Source: Chromatiaceae bacterium (lineage in GTDB: Bacteria; Pseudomonadota; Gammaproteobacteria; Chromatiales; Chromatiaceae). Taken from it: a stretch of 64,000 bases of DNA. The stretch lies in assembly GCA_022340805.1 (NCBI GenBank), contig JAJDNF010000030.1, forward strand, positions 1 to 64,000, in the 5' to 3' direction. This document shows positions 39,539 through 50,907 of the stretch, one piece after another. The first letter of the stretch is position 1, and the number at the start of each line of letters is the position of its first letter. The notes below the pieces were generated by a model. The model ran no database searches. It was given only the letters and a program-made list of their open reading frames with translations, and was not told the origin of the DNA. The translations under genes were made by a program, and so were the position numbers.

Positions 39539-41959
39539 TCAGAACAGGTCCTGGGTTGGTGCCGGGGTGATCACCGGCGCGATGACCCCGCTGCCGTTTC
39601 CGCCGATCGCGTCGCCGGTCTCGCCCGGGGCGCTCTCGGCTCGGAACACCTCGAATATCGCCCCTTGCGTGGACGCAGTCGCGAGTGTCCCGGTACGCGG
39701 GTCGATGCGCACCGTCACAATACCCTCCGGCATCTCGGGCTCCACGTCAGGCACGCCCTTGAGTGCCTCGCGCATATAAGCCATCCACGCGGGCAGCGCG
39801 GCCTTGCCGCCGACCTCGCCGCGCCCGAGCTTGCTGTTGTCGTCGAAACCCACCCAGGCGTTGGCCACCAGGGACTGGTTGTAACCGTTGAACCAGGCGT
39901 CACGCTGATCGTTGGTCGTACCGGTCTTGCCGGCCAGGTCCTTGCGGCCGAGCTCGAGTGCCTTGGTTGCGGTGCCGCGGCGTATTACGTCCTGCATCAT
40001 CGAGTACATCAGGTAACGGTTGCGCTCATCCAGCACACGTGGCGCGTGTTGTTGATTCGGGTCGGTTTCGGCGGCCGTGGCCGCGAGACAGTTTTTGCAC
40101 ACGACCTTCGGCTGTGCCTCGAAGACCACGCCGGCGCCGTCCTGTTCGATGCGCTCGATGAAGTAGGGTTCGACGCGGTAGCCACCATTGGCGAGGATCG
40201 CATAACCGCGCGCCATCTGCAGTGGCGTCACATCGGCGCTGCCGAGCGCCAGCGACAGATTGTGCGGCAGCTCGGTGGGGTCGAAACCGAACTTGGAAAT
40301 GTGCTGCAGCGCGGCCTCGATGCCCATGCTGCGCAACAGCCGGATCGAGACCAGGTTGCGCGATTTGGTCAGTGCCTCTCGCAGACGGGTAGGTCCAAAA
40401 AACTTGCCGGAGTAGTTCTCCGGGCGCCAGTCGCCCTCCAGGCTGGGGTCCTCGAATACCACGGGCGCATCGTTGATCAGGCTGGCCGGGGTAAAGCCGT
40501 TTTCGAGTGCCGCGGAATATATGAAGGCCTTGAAGCCCGAGCCGGGCTGGCGTCTCGCCTGGGTGACGCGGTTGAATTTGCTGTAGTAGAAGTCATAGCC
40601 TCCGACCAGGGCGCGGATCGCCCCGCTGTTTGGGTCGAGCGCCACGAGCGCCCCGGCCACCCGCGGGATCTCGGCGAGACGCCACTGTTGCTGCTCCTTG
40701 ACCTGGACCGCTTTGACCCGGATCACGTCGCCCGGCTTGACGACGTCGGCGGCCTTTTTCGGCGCCGCACCGCGGCGGTCGGTGTCCATATACGGCTGGG
40801 CCCATTTCATCTGTTCCCACTCGAGTGTGGCCTGCTGCCCATCACCGAGATAGATGCTGGCGGTCTTCTCCTCGACTGCGGTGACGATCGCTGCCTTGAG
40901 TTCGCCAACCACCGGCCGATCGGCCAGCGCCGCATCGAGTGCCGCGGGTTCTGCGGGCAGCGGATCTAGCCGGGCCTCCGGGCCGAAGTAGCCGTGCCGC
41001 TCGCTGTAGGCGTCGAGCGCATCGCGCACGCCCTTGTTGGCGGCCGACTGGTCTGCAGCGGTGACTGTCGTATACACCGAGTAGCCGCCGGTATAGGCGT
41101 CCTCTCCAAAGCGCTCGATCACCTCCGCGCGCACCATCTCGGCGACATACGGCGCGTCGGCCTCGATTCTGGGGGAATAGCGGCTTGCCGTGGTCGGCTG
41201 CGCGGCCGCCTGGTCATGTTCGGCCTTGTTGATGTAGCCGAGCTCGAGCATGCGGTCGAGCACGTAGTTGCGCCGCTCGATCGCGCGCGTCGGGTTGGTG
41301 ACCGGGTTGAGGTCCGACGGTGCCTTCGGCAGGCCCGCGATCATGGCGGTCTGGGCGAGGTCGAGCTCATCGACCGATTTGCCGTAATACACGAGCGCGG
41401 CAGCGCCGACGCCGTAGGCACGGTGCCCGAGGTAAATCTTGTTGAGATAAAGCTCGAGGATCTCGGATTTGCTGAGCTCCCTCTCGATGCGCAGGGCGAG
41501 GAATATTTCGCTGAGCTTGCGCGTATAGGTTTTCTGGTTGCTGAGATAGAAGTTGCGGGCAACCTGCATCGTTATGGTACTGCCGCCCTGCTTCTTTTTG
41601 CCCGTCAACGCAAGCTGCACGCCGGCACGCAGCAGACCCCGATAGTCGACCCCCGGGTGCTCGAAGAAATTGGCGTCCTCGGCCGACATGAAAGCCTTGA
41701 TCATGCGGTCGGGTATCTGATCGTAGTTGAGAGGGGTGCGGCGCTGCTCGCCGAACTCGGCGATCAGCTTGTTGTCATGGGTGAATACCTTGAGAGGGAC
41801 CTGCAAGCGCACGTCACGGAGATTGTTGATGTCGGGCAGATCGGGTTCGATGTAGTAATACGCGGCCCCAACCGCGATCGCCGCAGCGAATGTGCCTACC
41901 AGGCCGACAATCAAGCCAAATTTAAGAATTTTCCAAAGCCACTTCATGCGATCGATCAC
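39539..41959 (-). CDS. mrcA: Penicillin-binding protein 1A (bifunctional class A PBP)
   Basis: PBP1A polymerises and crosslinks peptidoglycan. The 806-aa protein has a single N-terminal anchor (FGLIVGLVGTFAAAIAVGAAY), the GT51 transglycosylase with AEDANFFEHPGVDYRGLLRA and GGSTITMQVARN, an OB-like domain with KAVQVKEQQQW, and the transpeptidase with GSGFKAFIYSAAL (SxxK region), SRNL and KTGTTNDQRD. It is divergent from pilMNOPQ, the conserved gammaproteobacterial arrangement. Confidence 0.95.
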   Translation of the reverse strand: MIDRMKWLWKILKFGLIVGLVGTFAAAIAVGAAYYYIEPDLPDINNLRDVRLQVPLKVFTHDNKLIAEFGEQRRTPLNYDQIPDRMIKAFMSAEDANFFEHPGVDYRGLLRAGVQLALTGKKKQGGSTITMQVARNFYLSNQKTYTRKLSEIFLALRIERELSKSEILELYLNKIYLGHRAYGVGAAALVYYGKSVDELDLAQTAMIAGLPKAPSDLNPVTNPTRAIERRNYVLDRMLELGYINKAEHDQAAAQPTTASRYSPRIEADAPYVAEMVRAEVIERFGEDAYTGGYSVYTTVTAADQSAANKGVRDALDAYSERHGYFGPEARLDPLPAEPAALDAALADRPVVGELKAAIVTAVEEKTASIYLGDGQQATLEWEQMKWAQPYMDTDRRGAAPKKAADVVKPGDVIRVKAVQVKEQQQWRLAEIPRVAGALVALDPNSGAIRALVGGYDFYYSKFNRVTQARRQPGSGFKAFIYSAALENGFTPASLINDAPVVFEDPSLEGDWRPENYSGKFFGPTRLREALTKSRNLVSIRLLRSMGIEAALQHISKFGFDPTELPHNLSLALGSADVTPLQMARGYAILANGGYRVEPYFIERIEQDGAGVVFEAQPKVVCKNCLAATAAETDPNQQHAPRVLDERNRYLMYSMMQDVIRRGTATKALELGRKDLAGKTGTTNDQRDAWFNGYNQSLVANAWVGFDDNSKLGRGEVGGKAALPAWMAYMREALKGVPDVEPEMPEGIVTVRIDPRTGTLATASTQGAIFEVFRAESAPGETGDAIGGNGSGVIAPVITPAPTQDLF

Positions 41960-43380
<1,421 letters not shown>

Positions 43381-43381
43381 C

Positions 43382-43951
43382 ATGGCTCACATAAACCTAC
43401 TCCCATGGCGGGAGAAGCTGCGCAAACAGCGCCAGCGTGACTTCGGACTTACGATTCTCGGTGCCCTGCTGTTGACCGTATTGGGTGTCGGCTACTGGGG
43501 ATTCATCTACGTGCAGGGCATGATCGACCATCAGGGCGACCGCAATAGTTTTCTCGATAAGGAGATCGTCAAGGTCGACAAGGAGATCCGCGAGATCCGC
43601 GACCTGGAGAAAACGCGCCAGCAGTTGATCGCGCGTATGAAGGTCATCGAAGACCTTCAGGTCAGTCGCCCGCAGATCGTGCACCTGTTCGATGACCTGG
43701 TCACGGTGGTCCCGGATGGCGCCTATCTCAGCGAAATGACGCAGCGCGGTCGCAATCTGGTTCTCAAGGGTCGCGCGCAGTCGAATGCCCGAGTCTCGAC
43801 CTATATGCGCAACATCGAGGCCAGTCCATGGCTCAATGATCCCAAGCTTCGGATCATCGAAAACAAGGACCAGGACCGGACCGCGACCGTTGGCAACACC
43901 TTCCAGCTCGACCTTGTTCAGGTCGTGCCCAAGGAGGAGTCGGCGAAATGA
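43382..43951 (+). CDS. pilN: Type IV pilus assembly protein PilN
   Basis: PilN is an inner-membrane protein of the pilus alignment subcomplex. The 189-aa protein opens with MAHINLLPWREKLRKQRQ, the INLLPWR motif that inserts into PilM. A single helix follows (about 21-44), then a periplasmic coiled coil (VKVDKEIREIRDLEKTRQQL) and a ferredoxin-like domain. It starts one base after pilM and overlaps pilO by four bases. Confidence 0.95.
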   Translation: MAHINLLPWREKLRKQRQRDFGLTILGALLLTVLGVGYWGFIYVQGMIDHQGDRNSFLDKEIVKVDKEIREIRDLEKTRQQLIARMKVIEDLQVSRPQIVHLFDDLVTVVPDGAYLSEMTQRGRNLVLKGRAQSNARVSTYMRNIEASPWLNDPKLRIIENKDQDRTATVGNTFQLDLVQVVPKEESAK

Positions 43952-44538
43952 AGATGCAGGATCTCAACGAACTCGATTTCAGCAACATCGGTGACTGGCC
44001 GGGGATCATCAAATTTATCCTGATCCTGATCGTGTGCGGATCGGTGGGGGCTGGTTGGTATTTCTACGATATCGAAGGCCGCTACCTGGAACTCGAGCGT
44101 GCCGAGAAGAAGGAGCAGGACCTGCGCCAGGACTTCGAGGCCAAGCAGGCAAAGGCGGCCAATCTGGATGCCTACCGTGCGCAGCTGGCCGAGATGCAGG
44201 ACTCGTTTGGCGCCATGCTACGTCAGTTGCCCAATCGCACCGAAGTGGCTGATCTCCTGGTCGACGTTTCGCAGACCGGGTTGGGGGCTGGGCTTGAATT
44301 CGAGCTGTTCCAGCCGCAGGCGGAGGTTCCCAAGGACTTTTATGCAGAGCTGCCGATCAAGATCCGCGTGCTCGGCACCTATCACGAATTTGGTGAGTTC
44401 GTCAGCGGCCTAGCGGCGTTGCCGCGTATCGTGACGATTCACGACGTGCAGATCCAGTCGAACGCCAAGAATCCCGGTCAACTGGTGATGGAAGCCACGG
44501 CTCGCACGTACCGTTATCTCGATGAGGCTGGTGGTTGA
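43948..44538 (+). CDS. pilO: Type IV pilus assembly protein PilO
   Basis: PilO pairs with PilN in the periplasm. The 196-aa protein has a short cytoplasmic start, one helix (IIKFILILIVCGSVGAGWYF), a coiled coil (LERAEKKEQDLRQDFEAKQ), and a C-terminal ferredoxin-like fold with FYAELPIKIRVLGTYHEFGEF. The ATGA overlap with pilN and the immediate pilP start show a tight operon. Confidence 0.95.
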   Translation: MKMQDLNELDFSNIGDWPGIIKFILILIVCGSVGAGWYFYDIEGRYLELERAEKKEQDLRQDFEAKQAKAANLDAYRAQLAEMQDSFGAMLRQLPNRTEVADLLVDVSQTGLGAGLEFELFQPQAEVPKDFYAELPIKIRVLGTYHEFGEFVSGLAALPRIVTIHDVQIQSNAKNPGQLVMEATARTYRYLDEAGG

Positions 44539-45053
44539 TGATGAGGAAGTTCATCCCCTTGATAGTGCCACTGCTCCTGGCCGGCTGTGCCAATAAGGAC
44601 ATGTCTGACCTCCGCGCGTACGTGGATGAGGTCAAAGCCAGACCACCTTCCGGCATAGAGCCGATCCCGGAGGTGAAGCAGGTAATTGGCTTCGTTTATA
44701 CGGCAAAGAACCGGCGCGATCCTTTCACGGCGCCGGACGAAGAAACTGCGGTGACCGAGGCCATACTGGACAACGGCATCCGTCCGGACCCCGACCGGCG
44801 CAAAGAAGAGCTGGAGTCGTTTACCCTCGACTCGTTGCGCATGGTTGGGACGCTGGAGCAGAACGAGCAGACCTGGGGTCTGATTAAGACGACTGACGGA
44901 ACAATTCATCGTGTGGCACCTGGCAATTACATGGGCCAGAACGATGGCAGGATCACCCGGGTCAGTGAAGACAAGATAGAGCTGATCGAACTCGTACCCA
45001 CCGGTTCGGGCTTCCTGGAAAAAGAAGTGGCAGTGGCCCTGGGCGAGGAATAG
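44538..45053 (+). CDS. pilP: Type IV pilus assembly lipoprotein PilP
   Basis: PilP is an inner-membrane lipoprotein linking PilNO to the secretin PilQ. The 171-aa precursor has a lipobox (LLLAGC, Cys17), a flexible region, and the beta-rich HR domain with RRDPFTAPDEE and LESFTLDSLRMVGTL. The ATG at 44538 shares a base with the pilO stop. Confidence 0.94.
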   Translation: MMRKFIPLIVPLLLAGCANKDMSDLRAYVDEVKARPPSGIEPIPEVKQVIGFVYTAKNRRDPFTAPDEETAVTEAILDNGIRPDPDRRKEELESFTLDSLRMVGTLEQNEQTWGLIKTTDGTIHRVAPGNYMGQNDGRITRVSEDKIELIELVPTGSGFLEKEVAVALGEE

Positions 45054-45064
45054 GAGAAGGTACG

Positions 45065-47179
45065 ATGGTTAAAATGGTAAAGGCGCGCAAGACTGCACTG
45101 ATCGGGGTGCTGCTATGGGCCTTCCTGTCCACTGCACTGGCCAACGAACTGACTGACATCAGTTTCTCGGCCCTGCCCGGTAATCGGGTGGAGATCGTGC
45201 TAACGACCAGTGAGCCGGTTGCGCAGCCGGCATCCTTCACGACAGACAACCCCGCGCGCATCGCGATCGACCTGGCAAATACCACCAGTGCACTGGCGCA
45301 GAAGGTGACGCCGGTGGCGATCGGGATGGCACGCAGTGTCACGGCCATCGATGCGGGCGACCGCACCAGGGTCGTGATCAACCTGCTCGAGCAGGCCTCG
45401 CACGAGATTCGCACGGAGGGCAACAAGCTCTTCGTCAGTATTGGAGCCAGCGGTGGTGCGGGCAGCATGTCACCGACCAATGGTCCTCAGGCGGCGCTGT
45501 CCTCGGATCGCACCGTGCCGTCGCGCAAGGGGCTGTCGCTCGATAATATAGATTTTCGTCGCGGTACCGACGGCGAGGGCCGTGTAGAGATCGAACTCTC
45601 CGATCCCTCGATTGTGGTCGACATGCGCCAGCAGGGTGACCGCGTGGTGCTCGATTTCATGGATACCGGGCTACCGAGCCAATTGTCGCGCACCCTAGAT
45701 GTAATGGACTTCGCCACCCCGGTGAAGAGCATTGAGACCAGGGCCGATGGGCGTAACGTGCGCATGACCATCGCTACGTCGGGTGAGTTCGAACATCTGG
45801 CTTACCAGGCGAACAATACCTACACGGTCGAGTTCCGTGCACTCACCAAGCAGGAGAAAGAGGCGCGCCTGAAGGCGCAGCAGGTCTACGAGGGCGACCG
45901 TCTGTCGCTGAACTTCCAGGACATCGAGGTGCGCGCGGTCCTCCAGCTGCTGGCCGATTTCACCGGTCTCAACATGGTGGTCAGCGATACCGTCAGCGGC
46001 CGCATTACCCTGCGATTGAAGAATGTCCCCTGGGATCAGGCGATGGACATCATCCTGAAGACCAAGGGCCTGTCGATGCGCCGCAACGACAACGTTGTGT
46101 TGGTCGCCCCGACCGAAGAGATCGCGGCCCGCGAAAAGCTCGAGCTGGAATCGCAGCAGCAGATCCAGGAGCTTGCCCCGCTGCGCTCCGAGCTAATCCA
46201 GGTGAACTACGCCAAGGCCGCGGATCTCGCCGCGCTGCTCAAGTCGGCCGAAAACAAGCTGATCTCCGAGCGCGGCAGTGTATCGATTGACGATCGTACC
46301 AACACCCTGCTGGTACAGGACACCGCGGCCAAGCTGAGTGAGGTGCGGGCATTGGTGGGCGAGCTGGATGTGCCGATCCGCCAGGTCCTGATCGAGTCGC
46401 GTATTGTCATCGCCAATAACGACTACGCGCGTGATCTCGGGGTCAAGCTTGGCTTCGGGGCAGAAGCGACCTATAGCAATGGCGACGGGAGGGGCGTCAT
46501 CGGTGGTGCCTTGCCCGGCGATCTGAGTGCGGGTCCCGGCTATCCCGGTGTTGAAATTCCTTCGGGTTCGGGCAATCAGGGTCTCCTCGTGAACCTGCCG
46601 CAGACGTTGGCGGCGGGCTCCGGTGGTGGTCTCAACCTGCTGCTGGGCAAGATCGGGGATTACCTTTTGCGCCTTGAATTGACCGCGATGCAGCAGGAAG
46701 GCAAAGGAGAGATCATCTCCAGCCCGCGCGTGATAACCTCGGACCAGAACAAGGCCGTGATCAAGCAGGGTGTCGAGATCCCGTACCAGGAGGCCAGCTC
46801 GAGCGGCGCCACCTCGGTTTCGTTCAAAGAGGCCGTCCTGCAGCTGGAGGTGACCCCGCACATCACGCCTGATGATCGCGTGATCATGGATCTCAAGGTG
46901 AACAAGGACAACCCGGACTTCACCCGTGCGGTACTGGGCGTGCCGCCGGTCGATACCCGCTCGGTTGAGACCTCGGTGTTGGTCGACAATGGTGAAACGG
47001 TGGTGCTCGGTGGCGTGTTCGAGCGCACAAAGAGCAAGACCAAGAACAGCGTCCCGTTCTTCGGCGACCTGCCCTATGTCGGCTGGGCGTTCAAGCAGGA
47101 ACAGACCCAGGACGAAAACAGCGAGCTGCTGATATTCGTCACGCCGAAGATCCTGAAGGATACCTTGACGCTCCGATGA
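45065..47179 (+). CDS. pilQ: Type IV pilus secretin PilQ
   Basis: PilQ forms the outer-membrane pore for the pilus. The 704-aa precursor has a signal peptide (ending STALA), two AMIN domains (about 28-125 and 155-260) that bind peptidoglycan, N0/N1 domains with GDRLSLNFQDIEVRAVLQLL, and the secretin core with VLIESRIVIANNDYARDLGV and the C-terminal signature VPFFGDLPYVGWAFK. It ends the pil operon and is followed by a large hairpin. Confidence 0.96.
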   Translation: MVKMVKARKTALIGVLLWAFLSTALANELTDISFSALPGNRVEIVLTTSEPVAQPASFTTDNPARIAIDLANTTSALAQKVTPVAIGMARSVTAIDAGDRTRVVINLLEQASHEIRTEGNKLFVSIGASGGAGSMSPTNGPQAALSSDRTVPSRKGLSLDNIDFRRGTDGEGRVEIELSDPSIVVDMRQQGDRVVLDFMDTGLPSQLSRTLDVMDFATPVKSIETRADGRNVRMTIATSGEFEHLAYQANNTYTVEFRALTKQEKEARLKAQQVYEGDRLSLNFQDIEVRAVLQLLADFTGLNMVVSDTVSGRITLRLKNVPWDQAMDIILKTKGLSMRRNDNVVLVAPTEEIAAREKLELESQQQIQELAPLRSELIQVNYAKAADLAALLKSAENKLISERGSVSIDDRTNTLLVQDTAAKLSEVRALVGELDVPIRQVLIESRIVIANNDYARDLGVKLGFGAEATYSNGDGRGVIGGALPGDLSAGPGYPGVEIPSGSGNQGLLVNLPQTLAAGSGGGLNLLLGKIGDYLLRLELTAMQQEGKGEIISSPRVITSDQNKAVIKQGVEIPYQEASSSGATSVSFKEAVLQLEVTPHITPDDRVIMDLKVNKDNPDFTRAVLGVPPVDTRSVETSVLVDNGETVVLGGVFERTKSKTKNSVPFFGDLPYVGWAFKQEQTQDENSELLIFVTPKILKDTLTLR

Positions 47180-47194
47180 ACAGTCTGGCTGACT

Positions 47195-47230
47195 AGCGAG
47201 AACGGCGGACACTTGTCCGCCGTTCTCGCT
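47195..47230 (+). terminator. 16-bp perfect hairpin between pilQ and aroK
   Basis: AGCGAGAACGGCGGAC pairs completely with GTCCGCCGTTCTCGCT around a 4-base loop, 15 bases after the pilQ stop. The tract behind it (TCTGGC) is not T-rich, so termination may be partial or the structure may protect the pil transcript; aroK begins 17 bases later. Confidence 0.6.
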
Positions 47231-47247
47231 TCTGGCATACCCTATAC

Positions 47248-47763
47248 ATGGCTAAACCGAATCGCATCTTCCTGATCGGCCCGATGGGTGCCGGCAAGAC
47301 AACCATTGGCAAGCAACTGGCACAATCTCTTGGCATGACCTTCGCCGACTCCGACCTGGAGATCCAGCGCCGTACCGGTGTCGACATACCGACCATCTTT
47401 GCGTATGAGGGCGAAGAAGGCTTCCGGCACCGGGAGCAGCAGGTGATCGACGACCTCAGCCAGATCGACGGCCAGGTACTGGCCACCGGTGGAGGCGCGG
47501 TGCTGCGCGCCGAGAATCGCCAGCACCTTTCCGCCCGGGGGATCGTTGTCTACCTCGAGTGCTCGCCGGAACAGCAGTACGAGCGCACCTACCGGGATCG
47601 CAATCGACCGTTATTGCAGACCGAGGACCCGCTCCAGCGGCTGCAGGACCTGACCGAGGTGCGCGATCCCCTGTACCGTGGGACCGCGGACTACACGGTC
47701 AGCACAGAGGGGCGCGGTGCGTCGGCCGTGGCCAACGAGATCCTGACGATATTGCGCGGCTGA
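47248..47763 (+). CDS. aroK: Shikimate kinase
   Basis: It phosphorylates shikimate in aromatic amino-acid synthesis. The 171-aa protein has Walker A GPMGAGKTT (residues 11-19), the shikimate-binding DSD in FADSDLEIQRRTG, and the GGG motif in LATGGGAVLR. The lid Arg region (RDRNRPLLQTEDP) is present. It stands before aroB, the normal order. Confidence 0.95.
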   Translation: MAKPNRIFLIGPMGAGKTTIGKQLAQSLGMTFADSDLEIQRRTGVDIPTIFAYEGEEGFRHREQQVIDDLSQIDGQVLATGGGAVLRAENRQHLSARGIVVYLECSPEQQYERTYRDRNRPLLQTEDPLQRLQDLTEVRDPLYRGTADYTVSTEGRGASAVANEILTILRG

Positions 47764-47789
47764 CCCATCGCGGTGGTGGGGTGTAAAAT
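47760..47789 (+). promoter_or_regulatory. Possible weak promoter before aroB
   Basis: CTGACC (47760-47765, over the aroK stop) and TAAAAT (47784-47789) are 18 bases apart, about 40 bases before aroB. It would allow separate expression of aroB-damX. The match is modest. Confidence 0.3.
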
Positions 47790-47830
47790 CCCCAGATGAT
47801 CCCTAGCCCACCCTCAGGACGACCTGAATC

Positions 47831-48916
47831 ATGTCTTCTGCGCTGCGAACGCTGACCGTCGCCCTCGGTGAGCGCGCCTACCCCATAGTTATTGGTGCCG
47901 ACCTGATCGGTGACAGTGCTCGCTACCGGCCGTATATCCCTGGCAAACAGGTCATGATAGTGACCAATGAGACGGTCGCCCCGCTGTACCTCGCGCGCGT
48001 CGAGGCCGCACTGACCGGCTACCAGGTCGCAACAGTCGTGCTGCCCGATGGCGAGCAGTACAAGACACTCGGCGTACTCGATCAGGTCTATACCGCGTTG
48101 CTGGAACAGCGTTTCGACAGGCGGTGCACGCTGGTAGCGCTGGGTGGTGGCGTGGTGGGCGATATGACCGGGTTTGCTGCCGCCAGCTATCAGCGCGGGG
48201 TGAACTTCATCCAGGTCCCAACGACCTTGCTGTCGCAGGTCGACTCCTCGGTCGGGGGCAAGACCGGCGTCAACCACCCACTGGGTAAGAACATGATCGG
48301 CGCATTTCATCAGCCGCAATGCGTGATCATCGATACGGCCACGCTCGATACCCTGCCCGACCGCGAACTCTCGGCCGGCCTAGCGGAGGTCATCAAGTAT
48401 GGTCTGATAAGCGACGCCGAGTTCTTCGTCTGGCTCGAGCAGAACATGCCCGCGCTGATGGCGCGCGATGCGGCCGCACTGTCCTACGCCATCGAGCGCT
48501 CGTGCGCCGACAAGGCCGCCGTGGTGGCGGCCGACGAGCGTGAATCCGGCCAGCGTGCGCTGCTCAACCTGGGGCACACCTTCGGCCATGCCATCGAGAC
48601 GGGCATGGGCTATGGCAGCTGGCTGCATGGCGAGGCCGTCGGTGCCGGCATGTGCATGGCGGCCGCAATGTCCAGGCGCCTGGGTTGGCTGAGCGAGCAA
48701 CAATTTCGCCGCGTCGAGCGACTCGTGGCCGCGGCGGGCCTGCCGGTCGGGCCGCCCGACAGTATCTCGCCGGATCGCTTCATGGCCTTGATGGCCGTAG
48801 ACAAGAAGGTCCTGGACGGCCAGATGCGCCTGGTCCTGCTGCAGGACATAGGTCGGTCCGTGGTCACCGCTGACTTCGATCCGGCAGCCTTGAAGCAGAC
48901 CCTGTATGCCGCCTGA
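47831..48916 (+). CDS. aroB: 3-dehydroquinate synthase
   Basis: It converts DAHP to 3-dehydroquinate, using NAD and a divalent metal. The 361-aa protein has the family length, the NAD loop DGEQYKTL, the glycine-rich [16 protein letters not shown], the substrate segment [15 protein letters not shown], and the metal-binding [12 protein letters not shown]. The end overlaps damX by 11 bases. Confidence 0.96.
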   Translation: MSSALRTLTVALGERAYPIVIGADLIGDSARYRPYIPGKQVMIVTNETVAPLYLARVEAALTGYQVATVVLPDGEQYKTLGVLDQVYTALLEQRFDRRCTLVALGGGVVGDMTGFAAASYQRGVNFIQVPTTLLSQVDSSVGGKTGVNHPLGKNMIGAFHQPQCVIIDTATLDTLPDRELSAGLAEVIKYGLISDAEFFVWLEQNMPALMARDAAALSYAIERSCADKAAVVAADERESGQRALLNLGHTFGHAIETGMGYGSWLHGEAVGAGMCMAAAMSRRLGWLSEQQFRRVERLVAAAGLPVGPPDSISPDRFMALMAVDKKVLDGQMRLVLLQDIGRSVVTADFDPAALKQTLYAA

Positions 48917-50594
48917 ATCGCCCAGCAGCCGAGACTATTTCGATACGCCGGCCCGCGCCGAGCGCCTGCAGTTGCTCCTCCACCTGGTCCGCAATGCCGG
49001 CGAAGTGGTCTATCTGCGTGGCCCGGCGGGCGCCGGCAAGACCCGTTTCGCCAATCGCATGCTGGAGGCCCTGGGCGACGATGCCGCGGTGGTCTGGCTC
49101 AATGCGGGGATCGATCAGGACCTTGTCGGTTCGAGCATCGATCAGCTGGGGCTGGATGCGGGTGAGTTGACGCAATGGCCGGACGGTGTGCTTGCAGAAC
49201 TCGGTGAGCAGGAACTCCTGGTGGTGGTCGATGACGCGGATTCGCTAGGCCTGGACGCGATCGAGAGCCTGGCCACGCTGCACGCCCGCGGCGGCCACCT
49301 GTTGCTGATCGGACAGGGTGGCCTCGCGCAGACAAAGGGCGACTGGGACGTCCAGTTCGTCGACCTCCCACCCTTCGATCCGGAGCAGGCCACTGCCTTT
49401 TTGCGCAGCAACGCGGGGAGTGAGGCGCCAGGGATCAGCGATGACCTGGCGGCGGCGTTGCACCGGGCCGCAAAGGGTCTGCCGGGACCCCTGCTGGAGG
49501 CGCTGAACGAGGTCATGGCGCGCGCCGGCCGCCGGTCGAAAGTGCGGCCGCGGCCGGGTCTGCCCGGCAAATCGCGCAGCGCGTCAAAGGCATGGTTGGC
49601 CGGCGGTGTGGTGGTTGCGGCACTGCTCGGCGTGCTGGCGTTTCAGGACCAGATAAATGCGCTGTTCGAGCCAGCTGCCGTGCCCGACCGGCGTGCCGTC
49701 GACATCGTCTCGCCGCCCGGTCCCGCAGCGGAGATTGAGCGGGCAGCGGAGCCCCGGGACGGGGCCGATCGCCCGGCCGACGACAGGGCGCCGGCGCGCC
49801 TGCCCGAGATCGCGTTGCCCGAACTGAGCCGCGTACCGCCCAGTCTGCCGACCGTGGCAACCTTGGCTGCCCCGGTTGAGGTAGATGCGGGGAATACCGT
49901 CGCCCCGTCGCCGGTCGATGCGCCGCTGGCCGTACGCGACGACCTGCTCGACGCGGTGATGCAAGACGCATTGACCGCGGCCGAAGCGCCGTCTGCCGAG
50001 GCCGAGTCCGCGCGGCTACCGGCGGCGGTCGGTGAACCAGGCCCGGCCTCCCCCAGCGATCACCCCGTGCAGGCCCCGCACACGGCGCCAGCGAACGCGG
50101 TCGCGCCCGCGCCGGAAGCCGCCGTGGTGCCACCGCTGCCGGTTGCGCCGCCTGCGGCGGCGAGCCCGCAGATGCGGCACGCGGCGCCGGTCGAAGAGCG
50201 GGTCTCGGCGGCGCCGGCGAAACTGGCACCTCCCGCCGCGGCGACACGGGCCGTGCCGCCGAAGCCGATCGTGCCGCCGGCCGAGGTGGTACCCGGCGGC
50301 ACGGTCGGCGGTGGGTCCGACTGGCTGAACAGCCGTTCGAAGGGTCGCTACACCCTTCAGTTGGTCGGTTCACGCAACCGCGCGTCCGTCGAAAAATTCG
50401 TGCGCGATCACAAGATTGCTCAGCCCTACGCCATCTTCGAACGCAAGCTGGATGGGCGCCCCTGGTATTCGCTGGTCGCCGGGGACTACCCCGACCGCGA
50501 CTCAGCCGCCGCCGCACGGGAGCGCCTGCCGGAGAGTCTCGCGCGTTCCGGGGTCTGGCCCCGCACCTTCGAATCGATCATGGAAAGCCTGTAA
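48906..50594 (+). CDS. damX: DamX-like SPOR-domain cell-division protein with AAA domain
   Basis: DamX-type proteins locate at the septum by binding denuded peptidoglycan. The 562-aa protein has a cytoplasmic AAA/P-loop domain (Walker A GPAGAGKT, residues 39-46; Walker [12 protein letters not shown]), one helix (about 227-246), a long Pro/Ala-rich periplasmic linker, and a C-terminal SPOR domain (about 478-562, [18 protein letters not shown]). The aroKB-damX order is conserved in the class. The linker is low-complexity, as expected. Confidence 0.88.
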   Translation: MPPESPSSRDYFDTPARAERLQLLLHLVRNAGEVVYLRGPAGAGKTRFANRMLEALGDDAAVVWLNAGIDQDLVGSSIDQLGLDAGELTQWPDGVLAELGEQELLVVVDDADSLGLDAIESLATLHARGGHLLLIGQGGLAQTKGDWDVQFVDLPPFDPEQATAFLRSNAGSEAPGISDDLAAALHRAAKGLPGPLLEALNEVMARAGRRSKVRPRPGLPGKSRSASKAWLAGGVVVAALLGVLAFQDQINALFEPAAVPDRRAVDIVSPPGPAAEIERAAEPRDGADRPADDRAPARLPEIALPELSRVPPSLPTVATLAAPVEVDAGNTVAPSPVDAPLAVRDDLLDAVMQDALTAAEAPSAEAESARLPAAVGEPGPASPSDHPVQAPHTAPANAVAPAPEAAVVPPLPVAPPAAASPQMRHAAPVEERVSAAPAKLAPPAAATRAVPPKPIVPPAEVVPGGTVGGGSDWLNSRSKGRYTLQLVGSRNRASVEKFVRDHKIAQPYAIFERKLDGRPWYSLVAGDYPDRDSAAAARERLPESLARSGVWPRTFESIMESL

Positions 50595-50907
50595 AAACAG
50601 AATGTTGAGCGTGCCTGACTGGCTCCGCCCCTGGCCGCTGAGCAAAATGGTGGTTCGAATATTCTGATTCTATTATCCTTGCGGGTCCGGTCTGTGCGCT
50701 CGGATGTCTCGCCATACCCGGCAGTAGGTGTGTGGCTGCGGGTCTGGTAGCGTATTTCCTGTGTGCCCTAATCCGTACGCCAGGCCAGGGGTGTCCCGCT
50801 GTTGCCGTTTTGCAACCGGACGCGCGTCCACCGCGTGCGGGCGAGCATAGGGTGTGTGTGGTGGCCGGCCCTGACTGGCCCTGAGAAGAGTGAAGAAGAG
50901 GTGTGCG
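50595..50907. other. Gap between damX and gltB
   Basis: No gene is supported in this 313-bp region. A local AT-rich patch holds a candidate -10 TATTAT at 50671-50676 without a good -35. GTTGC/GCAAC (50801-50816) makes a small inverted repeat. AGAGG lies seven bases before the gltB ATG. Confidence 0.5.
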
